64,000 nucleotides of DNA from positions 1 through 64,000 of the forward strand of contig CAWIMQ010000007.1 in NCBI GenBank assembly GCA_963837265.1, read 5' to 3'. The stretch comes from DATBLE01 sp963837265 (GTDB lineage Bacteria; Actinomycetota; Thermoleophilia; Gaiellales; Gaiellaceae). The translations under genes were made by a program, and so were the position numbers. This document shows positions 36,062-44,774 of the stretch, in pieces (the first letter of the stretch is position 1; the number at the start of each line of letters is the position of its first letter). The notes beneath the pieces are model-generated. The model saw nothing but the letters and a program-made list of their open reading frames with translations. It searched no databases and was not told the DNA's origin.

Positions 36062-36676
36062 GTGGCGGAAATCGGCCTCTTCCCGCTCGAGCTCGTCCTC
36101 CTGCCGAGCGAGCGGGTGCCGCTGCACATCTTCGAGGACCGCTACAAGGAGCTGATCGCGGAGTGCCTGACGGGCGACGGCGAGTTCGGGCTGGTCTTCG
36201 AGGACTCCGACGGGTTGCGGGAGATCGGGACGCGCACGGCGGTGGTCGAGCTGTTCCAGACCTTCGAGGACGGCCGGATGAACGTGCTCGTCGAGGGGCG
36301 CGAGCGGTTCCGCGTCGTGGAGCTGACGGAGGGACGGGCCTTCCGGACGGCCGAGGTCGAGCCGGTCGAGGACGAGGGCGAGCCGGTCACGGCCGAGGAG
36401 GCGGAGCGGGCCCTGGAGCTGTTCCGCCGGCTGGTGGTCGTCGCCGAGGCCGAGGACGTCGACGAGCCCCCGGCGGACGCTCTCGACCTGTCCTACCGGC
36501 TGGCCGCGCGCGTCGACTTCGGCCACGAGCTGAAGCAGGAGCTGCTCGAGCTGCGCTCCGAGCGCGCCCGGCTCGAGCGCCTGGCCGTCCTGCTCGAGCG
36601 CGCGGCCGAGGCGCTGGCGCGGGAGCGCGAGATCCGGGAGCGGGCCTCGGGCAACGGCAAGGTCACGCGCGAGTAG
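36062..36676 (+). CDS. LON substrate-binding-domain protein
   Basis: This 204-residue protein starts with the beta-rich N-terminal domain of Lon protease (FPLELVLLPSERVPLHIFEDRYK and GLVF...GTRTAVVE) and lacks any ATPase or protease domain. It ends in a helical, Glu/Arg-rich coiled-coil-like tail. Standalone LON-domain proteins of this size are common in actinobacteria, and their role is not established. The GTG at 36062 has a TAGGCT box 6 nt upstream (36050-36055). It is convergent with the GNAT gene, with a shared hairpin between. Confidence 0.88.
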   Translation: MAEIGLFPLELVLLPSERVPLHIFEDRYKELIAECLTGDGEFGLVFEDSDGLREIGTRTAVVELFQTFEDGRMNVLVEGRERFRVVELTEGRAFRTAEVEPVEDEGEPVTAEEAERALELFRRLVVVAEAEDVDEPPADALDLSYRLAARVDFGHELKQELLELRSERARLERLAVLLERAAEALAREREIRERASGNGKVTRE

Positions 36677-36696
36677 CGCGCCCCCTGCCCCACGCC

Positions 36697-36717
36697 GGCA
36701 GGCGTCTCCCGCCTGCC
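36697..36717. terminator. Bidirectional hairpin between convergent LON and GNAT genes
   Basis: An 8-bp perfect stem (36697-36704 with 36710-36717) with a 5-nt loop lies between the two convergent stop codons and touches the GNAT TAG. Its position and symmetry suggest a terminator in both directions; no T-run is present. Confidence 0.6.
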
Positions 36718-37226
36718 TACCGGCCGACCTCGTAGGCCATCAGGATCGCGTCCACGTAGACACCGCCCCGACGGTAATGCTCCTTCCTGTAGCCCTCGCG
36801 GACGAACCCGAAGCCCTCGTACAGCCTGATCGCGGGCTCGTTGTGCGGAAAGACGTGCAGCTCGAGCTTGCGCACGCCGGCCCCGCGAGCCCACACGACC
36901 GCCTGGTCGAGCAGCGCCCGGCCGATCCCCTGCCGGCGCGCGGGCCCGGCGACCATCAGCCCGAGGTCGGCCACGTGCCGGCTGGCCGGATGAGGATCCC
37001 GCGAGATCGACATCCGCCCGACGATCTCGCCCTCTCCCTCCGCGACGAACACGACCGCATCCGGATGCCGCCGCACCGCCCGCAGGTACCGCCGCTCGTC
37101 GCCGACCGACCGCCAGCGGCGCTCCGAGATCAGCCATCCCTCCGGCTCCGACCCGACTGCCTCGGCGAGCGCGACGAGCGCGGCCGCGTCCCCCGGCTGC
37201 GCCGGACGGATGCGGTACCGGGTCAC
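36717..37226 (-). CDS. GNAT N-acetyltransferase
   Basis: This 169-residue GNAT has the acetyl-CoA loop RRQGIGRALL (~108-117), LELHVFPHNEPAIRLYEGFGF and the C-terminal YVDAILMAYEV typical of RimJ/RimL-like acetyltransferases. The substrate could be an antibiotic, polyamine or protein N-terminus and is not known. The GTG at 37226 overlaps the gamma-glutamyltransferase stop by 4 bp (GTGA), which excludes the longer N-terminal reading and indicates translational coupling. Confidence 0.9.
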   Translation of the reverse strand: MTRYRIRPAQPGDAAALVALAEAVGSEPEGWLISERRWRSVGDERRYLRAVRRHPDAVVFVAEGEGEIVGRMSISRDPHPASRHVADLGLMVAGPARRQGIGRALLDQAVVWARGAGVRKLELHVFPHNEPAIRLYEGFGFVREGYRKEHYRRGGVYVDAILMAYEVGR

Positions 37227-38782
37227 CCGACGACGATCCCGTGCCCGCCCCGCCGCGGGTCGCCGGCGGCGTGGAGCGAGCCGTCCGGTGCGACCTCGAC
37301 CGCGGCGACCCCGCCGAAGTACAGATTCCGCCGGCGCCACCGGACGACGTCGTAGCCGCGCTCCTCCAGCCGGTCGAGCTCGGCCGGCTCGGCTCCGCCC
37401 TCGCAGTGCAGGTGAGGCTCCTCGACGTGGACGCGCGGGGCCTCGATCGCCGCCTCGACGCCGAGCCCATGCTCGATCACGTTCACGACCGCCTGGAGGA
37501 TGGCGCCGCGGAGCCGCACGGAGCCCGCGCTCCCGACCACGAGCCGCGGGCGGCCGCTGCGCAGGACGACCGACGGTGCCATCATGCTCGTCAGCCGCAT
37601 GCCGGGGCGGGCCCCGCCGCCCGCCGGGTTGAGGTCGTACTCGCCGAGCATGTTGTTCAGGTGGATGCCGGTGCCGGGCACGATCGCGCCCGAGCCGGAG
37701 CCGGTCGAGGCGGTCATCGACGCCGCGTTCCCCTCGCCGTCCACGACCGAGATGTGGCTCGTTCCCCGCTCACCGGGCTCGACGGCACCCGCGAGACCGG
37801 CCCGAACCCGACGCAACGCGGCGCGCACGCTCGTCTCGGCATAGAGGCGGGCGGCGAGGCCGCCGCGGTGGAGGTCGCGGCCGAAGCTCCCTCCGCGGAC
37901 GCGGGCCTGCTCGCGCATCACCTCCGCGAGCCGGGCGACCGCGTCGGCACTGCCGTGCGCACCGTCCGGGCCGAGCGAGTCGAGCACGCGGAGCCCGTAG
38001 CCGATCAGCACCCCACCGGAAGAGGGCGGGGGGTTCGAGACGAACTCGTGAGCCCGGAATCGGGCCCGGACCGGCCGGCGGCGGACGACGCGGTACGCGG
38101 CCAGGTCGGCAGCCGTGATCGCGCCTCCCTCCGCACGCTGGTGCCGGACGATCTCGCGACCGAGCGGACCGCCGTAGACCGCTGCCGCCCCTCCCCGCGC
38201 CAGCTCCTCCAGCGTCGTCCCGAGGTCGGCGAGCACCAGCCGGTCGCCGGCGACGAGACGGGTCGTCCGGCCGTAGATCCGGCGACCCTCGTCGGTGTGC
38301 CTCAGGATCAGGTCGAGGATCGCGTGCAGGTATGCCTGCGGGCGGGTCAGCTCGACGCCGTCCCGGGCGAGCGCGAGCGCAGGCTCGAAGAGCCGCGGCC
38401 AGGGAAGCGTCCCGTACGTGCGATGCGCGGCCTCGAGCCCGGCCGCCGCCCCGGGAACCGCGCACGAGGCGGCTCCGATGTGGAAGACCTGCGCCGTCTC
38501 GCGGTCGAAGTCGACGTCCACCGACTCCATCTCGGCTCGCCTGGGGGAACCCGCGCCCAGGCCCGGCGTGGCGACGAAGAAGTCGAGCAGACGGTCGGCA
38601 CGGTCGCGGGCGCGGTGGACGAGCATGAACCCGCCGGCTCCGGGCCCGGTCAGCGGGCTCTCGGCGACCCAGGAGGCGAGTGCGGCTGCGACGCAGGCGT
38701 CGACCGCGTTCCCGCCCTCGGCCAGGATCCGCGCGCCCGCCTCGGCGGTCAGCGGGTGGCCGGCGGCGATCGCGCCCTTCAT
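37223..38782 (-). CDS. ggt: Gamma-glutamyltransferase/glutathione hydrolase
   Basis: This 519-residue Ntn-hydrolase self-cleaves to make a Thr nucleophile, here GTSHISVVDGEGNAAS (Thr ~342). Other family motifs are GGNAVDA near the start, GPGAGGFML, NPPPSSGG and the oxyanion PGTGIHLNNMLG. The GSPGG-like motif is altered to GSAGSVRL. It hydrolyses or transfers gamma-glutamyl groups; no obvious signal peptide is seen, so a cytoplasmic form is possible. The ATG at 38782 has a TACGCT box 6 nt upstream (38789-38794). Confidence 0.93.
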   Translation of the reverse strand: MKGAIAAGHPLTAEAGARILAEGGNAVDACVAAALASWVAESPLTGPGAGGFMLVHRARDRADRLLDFFVATPGLGAGSPRRAEMESVDVDFDRETAQVFHIGAASCAVPGAAAGLEAAHRTYGTLPWPRLFEPALALARDGVELTRPQAYLHAILDLILRHTDEGRRIYGRTTRLVAGDRLVLADLGTTLEELARGGAAAVYGGPLGREIVRHQRAEGGAITAADLAAYRVVRRRPVRARFRAHEFVSNPPPSSGGVLIGYGLRVLDSLGPDGAHGSADAVARLAEVMREQARVRGGSFGRDLHRGGLAARLYAETSVRAALRRVRAGLAGAVEPGERGTSHISVVDGEGNAASMTASTGSGSGAIVPGTGIHLNNMLGEYDLNPAGGGARPGMRLTSMMAPSVVLRSGRPRLVVGSAGSVRLRGAILQAVVNVIEHGLGVEAAIEAPRVHVEEPHLHCEGGAEPAELDRLEERGYDVVRWRRRNLYFGGVAAVEVAPDGSLHAAGDPRRGGHGIVVG

Positions 38783-38862
38783 CCGCCAAGCGTAGAGCCG
38801 TCGGGATGAATACGTCGCCGCGCCCGGCCTGCGGAAGCTGGCCCGGCCCCGACCTCTCTCGG

Positions 38863-40266
38863 TTACTCGCGCAGGAAGCTCGGCGGCTCGAGCTCGTCGT
38901 CGGCGGGCGTGTCGTGCGGGTGCACCGCGAGCGGGCGGCGCGCCCGCCGCTCGCCGCCGAGCCCGGTGGCGATCACCGTCACCCAGACCTGGCCGTTCAG
39001 CCGCTCGTCGATCGTCGCGCCGAAGATCAGGTTCGTGTCGTCGACCGCGCCCTGGCGGACGACCTCGGCAGCCTCGTTGACCTCGAAGAGCGAGAGGTCC
39101 TCTCCGCCCGCGATCGAGAGCAGGATTCCGCGCGCGCCGGCGAGCTCGGTGTCGATCAGGGGAGAGCGAAGCGCCCGCTCGGACGCCTCGCGCGCGCGGT
39201 TCTCGCCGGTCGCGAAGCCGATCCCCATCAGCGCGTTGCCGCCGTCCTGCATCACCGTGCGCACGTCCGCGAAGTCGAGGTTGATCAGCCCGGGCATCGT
39301 GATCAGGTCGCAGATGCCCTGGACACCCTGGCGGAGCACGTCGTCGGCGATCCGGAACGCGTCCAGCATCGCGGTGTTCTTCTCGAGCACCTCGAGCAGG
39401 CGGTCGTTCGGGATCACGATCACCGTGTCGCAGGCCTGGCGGAGCGCGTCCACCCCGGCCTCGGCCGCGGACCTGCGCCGCGTGCCCTCGAAGCGGAACG
39501 GCGTCGTCACGATCCCGACGGCGAGCGCGCCCAGCTCACGGGCGATCCGTGCGATCACCGGCGCCGCTCCGGAGCCGGTGCCGCCGCCCTCGCCTGCGGC
39601 GACGAAGACCATGTCGGAGCCGCGCAGGGTGCGCTTGACCTGGTCGTAGGCCTCCTCGGCGGCAGAGCGGCCGATCTCGGGATCGGCGCCGGAGCCGAGG
39701 CCCTCGGTCAGCTCGCGGCCGATGTGGATCTTCACGGGCGCGTCGCTCATCTGCAGCTGCTGGATGTCGGTGTTGACGGCGACGAAGTCGACCCCGGTGA
39801 TGCCGGCGTCGATCATCCTGTCGACCGCGTTCAGCCCCGCCCCGCCCACGCCGACGACGCGGATGACCGCGAGGTAGGCGGCCGAGTCGGCACGCGGCGC
39901 CTGCCAGAGGCGCGGCGGCTGCTCGGGAAGCGGCTCGACCCAGCGCGCGGCGGGCCGCTCCTCCGCGACCCCCGACGGAGGGGCGTACTCGGCCGGATGG
40001 TGCGCCGGCTCGACCGACGGCGGCTCGACGACCGCGGGAGGCTCGTGGACGACGCGCGGCTCCGCGGGTGGAGGCTCCTGCTCGGCCGGCGGGGACGGCG
40101 TCGCGGCGGCCGGGGGCAGCTCGGGCTGGGGCTCGGGCTCCTCGGTCTCGGTCCCGGGCGGGGTCGGGGCGGGATCGTCGGCGCCGGCCTTTCGCTGCGC
40201 GGCCTCGGTCGCCCGGAACAGCTCGGCCAGCGGGCCCTCACGCATGCTTGCGCGCTTGCGTGCCAT
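38863..40266 (-). CDS. ftsZ: FtsZ-family tubulin GTPase with long Pro/Glu-rich N-terminal extension
   Basis: This 467-residue FtsZ has a core from about residue 130: VVGVGGAGLNAVDRM, the tubulin signature GEGGGTGSGAAPVIA (~203-217) with Glu where FtsZ usually has Met, and LGALAVGIVTTPF. It ends in the conserved C-terminal partner-binding peptide LEPPSFLRE. The first ~125 residues are Pro/Glu/Ala-rich and disordered, not seen in ordinary FtsZ. The start at 40266 follows an AGGAGGTG Shine-Dalgarno. It overlaps parA by 29 bp, away from any dcw cluster, so it may be a second FtsZ or a relocated one. Confidence 0.9.
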   Translation of the reverse strand: MARKRASMREGPLAELFRATEAAQRKAGADDPAPTPPGTETEEPEPQPELPPAAATPSPPAEQEPPPAEPRVVHEPPAVVEPPSVEPAHHPAEYAPPSGVAEERPAARWVEPLPEQPPRLWQAPRADSAAYLAVIRVVGVGGAGLNAVDRMIDAGITGVDFVAVNTDIQQLQMSDAPVKIHIGRELTEGLGSGADPEIGRSAAEEAYDQVKRTLRGSDMVFVAAGEGGGTGSGAAPVIARIARELGALAVGIVTTPFRFEGTRRRSAAEAGVDALRQACDTVIVIPNDRLLEVLEKNTAMLDAFRIADDVLRQGVQGICDLITMPGLINLDFADVRTVMQDGGNALMGIGFATGENRAREASERALRSPLIDTELAGARGILLSIAGGEDLSLFEVNEAAEVVRQGAVDDTNLIFGATIDERLNGQVWVTVIATGLGGERRARRPLAVHPHDTPADDELEPPSFLRE

Positions 40267-41071
40267 TGAGCACCTCCTTCGCCAGCTCGCGGTAGGCCTC
40301 GGCGGCGTTTCCCGTCGGCTCGTACTTGAGCACCGACGTGCCCTTCACCGGTGCCTCGGCGTAGCGGATGGTCTTGCGGATGCGCGTCTTGAAGACGAGT
40401 TCGCCGAAGTTCTCCTCCAGGATCTCGAGCGCCTCGCGCGAGTGCAGCGTCCGGCTGTCGTACATCGTCGCCAGGATCCCCTCGATCCCGACCTCGGGGT
40501 TCAGGTTCTCACGGATCATGCTGAGCGTGTTCTCGAGCTGGACCAGGCCGCGCAGCGAGAGGTACTCGCACTGCACCGGGACGATCACGCCGTTCGAGGC
40601 GACGAGGGCGTTGATGGTCAGCAGCCCGAGCGACGGCGGCGTGTCGATGATGACGAAGTCGTAGTTGCCCGCGACGGGCTGCAACGCCTTCTCCAGCGCG
40701 CGCTCGCGGCCGATCATGGCGGAGAGCGCCAGCTCGGCGCCCGCGAGGTCGATCGAGGCGACCGCCAGGTCGATCTCGCCCTGGTGGACGATCTGCTCCA
40801 TCGGCAGCTTGTGGACGAGCACGTCGTACATGGAGCGCTCGATCGTGTCCGGGTTCAGGCCCTGGCTCATCGTCAGGTTGCCCTGCGGGTCGAGGTCGAT
40901 CGCGAGCACCCTGTGGCCCTTCTCCGCGAACGCGACCGCCAGGTTCAGCGTCGAGGTCGTCTTCGCAACGCCGCCTTTCTGGTTGGCGAACGCGATGACC
41001 CTTCCCACGGTGACTCCTTTAGAGGTCCGCGCCCGAGGGTGCGGGCGCTCGATGTCCTGTACGACCGCCAT
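40238..41071 (-). CDS. parA: ParA/Soj family ATPase
   Basis: This 277-residue ATPase has the deviant Walker A KGGVAKTTS with the signature Lys (~31-39), the A' motif DLDPQGN (~61), and IIDTPPSLGLL (Walker B, ~142). The C-terminal RTLHSREALE region contains Arg residues used for DNA contact in ParA. It may position chromosome or division machinery. No parB is adjacent; instead it overlaps the unusual ftsZ gene downstream, suggesting a role in placing that FtsZ. Start at ATG 41071. Confidence 0.93.
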   Translation of the reverse strand: MAVVQDIERPHPRARTSKGVTVGRVIAFANQKGGVAKTTSTLNLAVAFAEKGHRVLAIDLDPQGNLTMSQGLNPDTIERSMYDVLVHKLPMEQIVHQGEIDLAVASIDLAGAELALSAMIGRERALEKALQPVAGNYDFVIIDTPPSLGLLTINALVASNGVIVPVQCEYLSLRGLVQLENTLSMIRENLNPEVGIEGILATMYDSRTLHSREALEILEENFGELVFKTRIRKTIRYAEAPVKGTSVLKYEPTGNAAEAYRELAKEVLNGTQARKHA

Positions 41072-41092
41072 GCTGCCGGGCCGTCTTTCGGC

Positions 41093-41311
41093 TCAGGCTA
41101 GCAGAGTCCTGCCCGTGGTTTCGAGCAGCCGGCGGCAGCGTTCGACGGCATCGATCGCCTCGCCGGGGACGTGCCGCTCGGCCTTCGTCCACGCCTCGGC
41201 CTCGGCCAGGAGCGCCCAGAGCTCGGCGAGCAGAGCCCCCGGCCGCGCATGCTCCCGCTCGAGCAGCTCGATCCGTTCCAGGCGTGCCAGCACGCGCCGC
41301 GCCTCCTCCAC
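41093..41311 (-). CDS. Small hypothetical protein (72 aa), helical
   Basis: This 72-residue, Glu/Arg/Leu-rich protein (MEEARRVLARLERIELLERE...) is predicted all-helical. It begins 24 bp after the stop of the 418-aa gene and lies 21 bp upstream of parA, so it is probably part of the same operon. No family is recognised; it may be a chance frame, but the coding bias and spacing favour a gene. Confidence 0.45.
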   Translation of the reverse strand: MEEARRVLARLERIELLEREHARPGALLAELWALLAEAEAWTKAERHVPGEAIDAVERCRRLLETTGRTLLA

Positions 41312-41335
41312 GCCTCCATGGTGGCTGTCGCGGCC

Positions 41336-42592
41336 TCACGCCGCTGTGCCGGTTTCGTGCCTGAAGGGACGCGCCGAGTAGTAGCCGGGCGGCCGGGCGC
41401 GGAGGCCGAGGAGCGCCTCGTCGAGCCGGACGAGCAGCCAGTCGCGCTCGGCGTGGAGCAGCGTCTCGACGAGCGCTCGGCGGACCACGTCCTCGACCTC
41501 CGGCCCACCCTGCTCTCCACGGGCAAGCGCGCGCAGGCCGCCGACGAGCTGCTCGCGCGCCGGGCCGGGGTCGCCGACGAGGACGGCGGCTCGCATCGTC
41601 GCCGCCCACAGCCCGTCCACGCCGCCCAGCAGCGCCGAGAGCGCTTCGCGCAGCCGTTCGGAGCGGGCCGGCTCGCCCTCGAACCGGGAGAGCTCCCAGC
41701 GCTCGAGCGCCTCGCCGAGCTCGGCGTCGTCCTCGGACTGCCCCAGCCGCTCGAGCAGCTCGCCGGCGAGCCCGGCCCGCCAGGGATCCAGGCGCGTCGG
41801 CTCGCCTGCAGGCTCGGTCGCGGCGATCCCGAGCAGAGGCCGGATGCCGAACGGATGCCAGTCGAGCTGCTCGAAGGCCACCGGCCCGGCGGCGACCGGC
41901 GCGGCGGTGGCCAGCCTGAGCGCGGTGACGGCGTCGGCGAGCTCCGCGGGAGCGTCCGGGGGCGCATCGACTCCGGCGGGGAGCTCGCGCTCGAGAGCGA
42001 GCACGCACGCCCGTTCCGGCTCGTGGCCGAAGCGGGGCGGCAGGAGGTCACGTGCCTCCGGCCAGCTCGAGCAGAGCTCGTCGACGGTCGCGGGCCGGAC
42101 GTGAACGCCGCGGGCGAGCTCGACGCGCCCGGCCGCCGCGAGGCCGACGAGCGGCACGATCGCCACGTACGCGCGATTCGCGCCGTACAGGGACCGCTCC
42201 AGCTGCTCGTAGACACGGCCGAAGGCACCGTCCTCCCAGTCGAAGCCGCCGCAGCCCTCCGCGGTGCGGACGAGAACAGGAAGGAGGACGGCGCGAAAGA
42301 GGGCGCGCTCCGCGGACGGCTCCGGCCCGGCGTGGGCCCGGGCGAAGAGCGCCGCCGCCGGGTCTTCGCGCAGCTCGCGGATCGCGATCCGGGCGTCGTC
42401 GAGCTGCGCGAGCCAGTAGGCGCGAGCGTGGACGTGGTCGCGGATCAGCGGCCGGTACTCGTAGAACCCCCCGTGGTCCTCGACGAGGAACGGGATCTCG
42501 CCCCCCTGCTCGACCTCGGGCCCGAGCTCCCTGAACGCGGCCAGGCAGAAGTCGCGCAGCGCGTCGCGGAGGTGCGGGGCACGAACCGGCAC
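41336..42592 (-). CDS. Hypothetical protein (418 aa)
   Basis: This 418-residue soluble protein has no signal peptide, membrane segment or catalytic motif I recognise. The N-terminal third contains a GEIPFLVEDHGGFYEYRPLI segment. The middle and C-terminal parts are Ala/Leu/Glu-rich helices ending in YYSARPFRHETG. A GTG at 42592 with a TAGAAC box 6 nt upstream is the likely start. It lies upstream of the 72-aa gene and parA-ftsZ in the same direction, which may link it to cell division or segregation by context only. Confidence 0.6.
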   Translation of the reverse strand: MPVRAPHLRDALRDFCLAAFRELGPEVEQGGEIPFLVEDHGGFYEYRPLIRDHVHARAYWLAQLDDARIAIRELREDPAAALFARAHAGPEPSAERALFRAVLLPVLVRTAEGCGGFDWEDGAFGRVYEQLERSLYGANRAYVAIVPLVGLAAAGRVELARGVHVRPATVDELCSSWPEARDLLPPRFGHEPERACVLALERELPAGVDAPPDAPAELADAVTALRLATAAPVAAGPVAFEQLDWHPFGIRPLLGIAATEPAGEPTRLDPWRAGLAGELLERLGQSEDDAELGEALERWELSRFEGEPARSERLREALSALLGGVDGLWAATMRAAVLVGDPGPAREQLVGGLRALARGEQGGPEVEDVVRRALVETLLHAERDWLLVRLDEALLGLRARPPGYYSARPFRHETGTAA

Positions 42593-42672
42593 GATCGTGT
42601 TCTAGCCGTCGCACCGGACCTCGCCGCCCCCGGCGGGGTCGGGCCCGACGGGTCTGACCGTGCTCCGACGCT

Positions 42673-43404
42673 CTACGGCTGGCAGCCCGTGCACCAGTAC
42701 GCGGTCCGGTTCGCTTCTCCCTGGCCTCGGGCGCGGATCGGCTCGCCGCAGCGTGGACAAGGGCGGCCCGCTCTGCGGTAGACCGCGTTTCGGTGGAGGC
42801 GGCCCTCCAGCGATTCGCGCATCAGGCGCACCGCCGCCTCGAGGACGGCCCGCAGCTCGCCGTCCGTGACGTCACCGAGCAGCCGCCAGGGCGAGACCCG
42901 CGCCGCCCAGAGCGCCTCGGCCTTCCACCTGTTGCCGATCCCGGAGACGAGCCGCTGGTCGAGGATCGCGTCCCCGACCGACCGCTCGCCCCGGCGGCGC
43001 AGGTTTGCGATCATCGCGCCGAGGTCGGGGTCGCCCGCGAGGACGTCGGGGCCGACGGGCGGCGGCCGGCCGGCGCGGAGCTCGAGCACGGGGCCGTTCC
43101 AGAGGACGCCCTCCCGCTCGCGGCCGCGCAGGACGAGCCAGGGCCGTCCGCGCCGGGTCGAGCCGCGCGGGACGAGCGTCCACCGGCCGGACATCCGCAG
43201 GTGGCTGCGCAGGACGCAGCCGCCGTCGAAGCGCAGGAGCAGGTTCTTGCCGACCGCCTCGACGCCGAGCAGGCGACGCCCGTCCAGCCGCTCCGCGATC
43301 CGGCCCGCCGCCGCGCGCGGGTGCGGCGTCTCGACCTCGACCTGCTCGCCGACGAGCGGCTGGAGACGCCGGGCCGCGCGGTGGAGCACGTCGCCCTCGG
43401 GCAT
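42673..43404 (-). CDS. nei: Formamidopyrimidine/endonuclease VIII family DNA glycosylase (Nei)
   Basis: This 243-residue base-excision glycosylase starts MPEGD, with the catalytic Pro2 and Glu3. It has the conserved Lys in VGKNLLL (~53), the H2TH segment near residues 150-165 and a C-terminal zinc finger with CPRC and WCTGC. Fpg begins MPELP, so the EGD form indicates an endonuclease VIII-like enzyme that removes oxidised pyrimidines. It starts 1 bp after the LLM oxidoreductase stop, so it is in that operon. Confidence 0.94.
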   Translation of the reverse strand: MPEGDVLHRAARRLQPLVGEQVEVETPHPRAAAGRIAERLDGRRLLGVEAVGKNLLLRFDGGCVLRSHLRMSGRWTLVPRGSTRRGRPWLVLRGREREGVLWNGPVLELRAGRPPPVGPDVLAGDPDLGAMIANLRRRGERSVGDAILDQRLVSGIGNRWKAEALWAARVSPWRLLGDVTDGELRAVLEAAVRLMRESLEGRLHRNAVYRRAGRPCPRCGEPIRARGQGEANRTAYWCTGCQP

Positions 43405-43405
43405 G

Positions 43406-44221
43406 TCAGGTCGGCGGCCCGCCGCGGACGAGGGCGAGCAGCTCGTCGAAGCTTCCGCGCAGGTCGTGGACCCCCTCCAGCCACCACGTCGCCCCGGCCT
43501 CCGCGTACGCGGCCGGCGTCTCGCGGTCGCCGGGCTCGGCGATCCCGTTCACGACCACGTCGAAGCCCTCGAGCCCGCCGCGCAGGCCGCGGATCGTCTC
43601 GACCGCCTGCACCAGCTCCTCGGGCGTCATCGTCAGCGCGTCCGGCCGCGAGCTGTCGGCGGCCCAGCCGTCGTACCGGGCCGCCCGCCGCAGGGCGCGG
43701 GAGCTGTTCCCGCCCACCCAGATCGGGATCCGCTCCTGGACCGGTCGGGGGCGCAGCTCGACCCCGTCGACGAGGTAGTGCCGTCCGCGGTGGGTGACCT
43801 GTTCGCCCGACCAGAGCGAGCGGAGCAGCGGGAGCGCCTCGTCCAGCATCTCGGCGCGGACCCGCGGCTCGGTCGGCTCGCCGAAGGCGGCGAACTCCGA
43901 CTCGACACCGCCGATCCCGACCGCGATCACCGCCCGGCCACCGCTCGCCAGGTCGAGCGTGGAGACCTGGTGCGCGAGGACGTGCGGGCGCCGGCGCGGC
44001 ACCGGGGTCACGTTCGTGCCGAGCAGGAGCCGGTCGGTCCGGCTCGCGACCGCGGCGAGGGTGACCCACGGGTCGCCCGCCGGCGGGCCCCAGACGAACG
44101 CGAGGTGATCCCAGTAGAGGAGCGCCTCCCAACCCGCCGCCTCGGCCTGCTCGGCGAGCACGATCACGTTTCGCGGGTCGGAGTAGGTGCCGAAGCTCGT
44201 CAGGCAGAGGCCGTAGCGCAT
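43406..44221 (-). CDS. Luciferase-like (LLM) class F420-dependent oxidoreductase
   Basis: This 271-residue TIM-barrel flavin/F420 oxidoreductase has the N-terminal MRYGLCLTSFG strand, EALLYWDHL, GTNVTPVPRRRPHVLAHQ (~92-110) and GGRAVIAVGIGGVESEF. The C-terminal part has PIWVGGNSSRALRRAARY. These match the actinobacterial F420-dependent glucose-6-phosphate dehydrogenase-related group; the substrate is not clear. The ATG at 44221 shares one base with the stop of the pyridoxamine-oxidase-like gene (TGATG), so translation is coupled. Confidence 0.9.
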   Translation of the reverse strand: MRYGLCLTSFGTYSDPRNVIVLAEQAEAAGWEALLYWDHLAFVWGPPAGDPWVTLAAVASRTDRLLLGTNVTPVPRRRPHVLAHQVSTLDLASGGRAVIAVGIGGVESEFAAFGEPTEPRVRAEMLDEALPLLRSLWSGEQVTHRGRHYLVDGVELRPRPVQERIPIWVGGNSSRALRRAARYDGWAADSSRPDALTMTPEELVQAVETIRGLRGGLEGFDVVVNGIAEPGDRETPAAYAEAGATWWLEGVHDLRGSFDELLALVRGGPPT

Positions 44222-44718
44222 CACGGCGGCAGGATCGCACCGTACGAGAAGAGCCGCTCGGGCAGCAGCTCGGCGAAGGCCTTCGCCCAGTCGGGCGGGT
44301 GGCCGTGGCGGGCGAGCCACGGGTCGCGGAAGGACGCGTATGCCGCCTCGACCTCGTGCAGCGTCACCGGCCCCTCGGCGGTGAGCGCCCGGTGCGGCTG
44401 CCCGCCGTCACCGTCGTCGGACTGCCCCTCCATCACGACGAGCGACGCCCACGGCGTGGCGCGGAGGTTGCGGAGCCGCGGGCCGGCGACGGTCGCGACC
44501 CAGAACGCGCCGCCGGCGACGACGAACGCGACCGGGGCGGCGTGCGGGCGTCCGTCCGCGCGGGCGGTCGCGAGGACGCAGTAGCGGTGCCGATCGAGGA
44601 GCGAGGCCATCTCCCGCGCGTCGAGCGCCTGCCGCTCGGGCCAGGACGCCCGCACTCCTTCGCCCGCAGCCGCGTAGCTGGCGCGCTGGACGGCGAGCAG
44701 AGGCTCGACGTCGATCAC
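44221..44718 (-). CDS. Pyridoxamine 5'-phosphate oxidase-related (split-barrel) protein
   Basis: This 165-residue split-barrel protein has LDRHRYCVLATARADGRPHAAPVAFVV (~41-67) and GPRLRNLRATPWASLVV, typical of F420- or FMN-binding PNPOx-like proteins in actinobacteria. The substrate is unknown; pairing with the LLM oxidoreductase suggests a shared deazaflavin reaction. The GTG at 44718 has a TAGGGT box 6 nt upstream (44725-44730). It is divergent from the AhpD-like gene. Confidence 0.87.
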   Translation of the reverse strand: MIDVEPLLAVQRASYAAAGEGVRASWPERQALDAREMASLLDRHRYCVLATARADGRPHAAPVAFVVAGGAFWVATVAGPRLRNLRATPWASLVVMEGQSDDGDGGQPHRALTAEGPVTLHEVEAAYASFRDPWLARHGHPPDWAKAFAELLPERLFSYGAILPP

Positions 44719-44774
44719 GGCGGCACCCTACAAGGCGGCATACGATCGCTCCCGACCCGAAAGGAGGAGCCGAG

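Noticed and set aside
43011..44240. Arg-rich frame covering the LLM oxidoreductase and Nei genes
   Set aside because: It is an alternate frame over two well-supported proteins and has no coherent domain.
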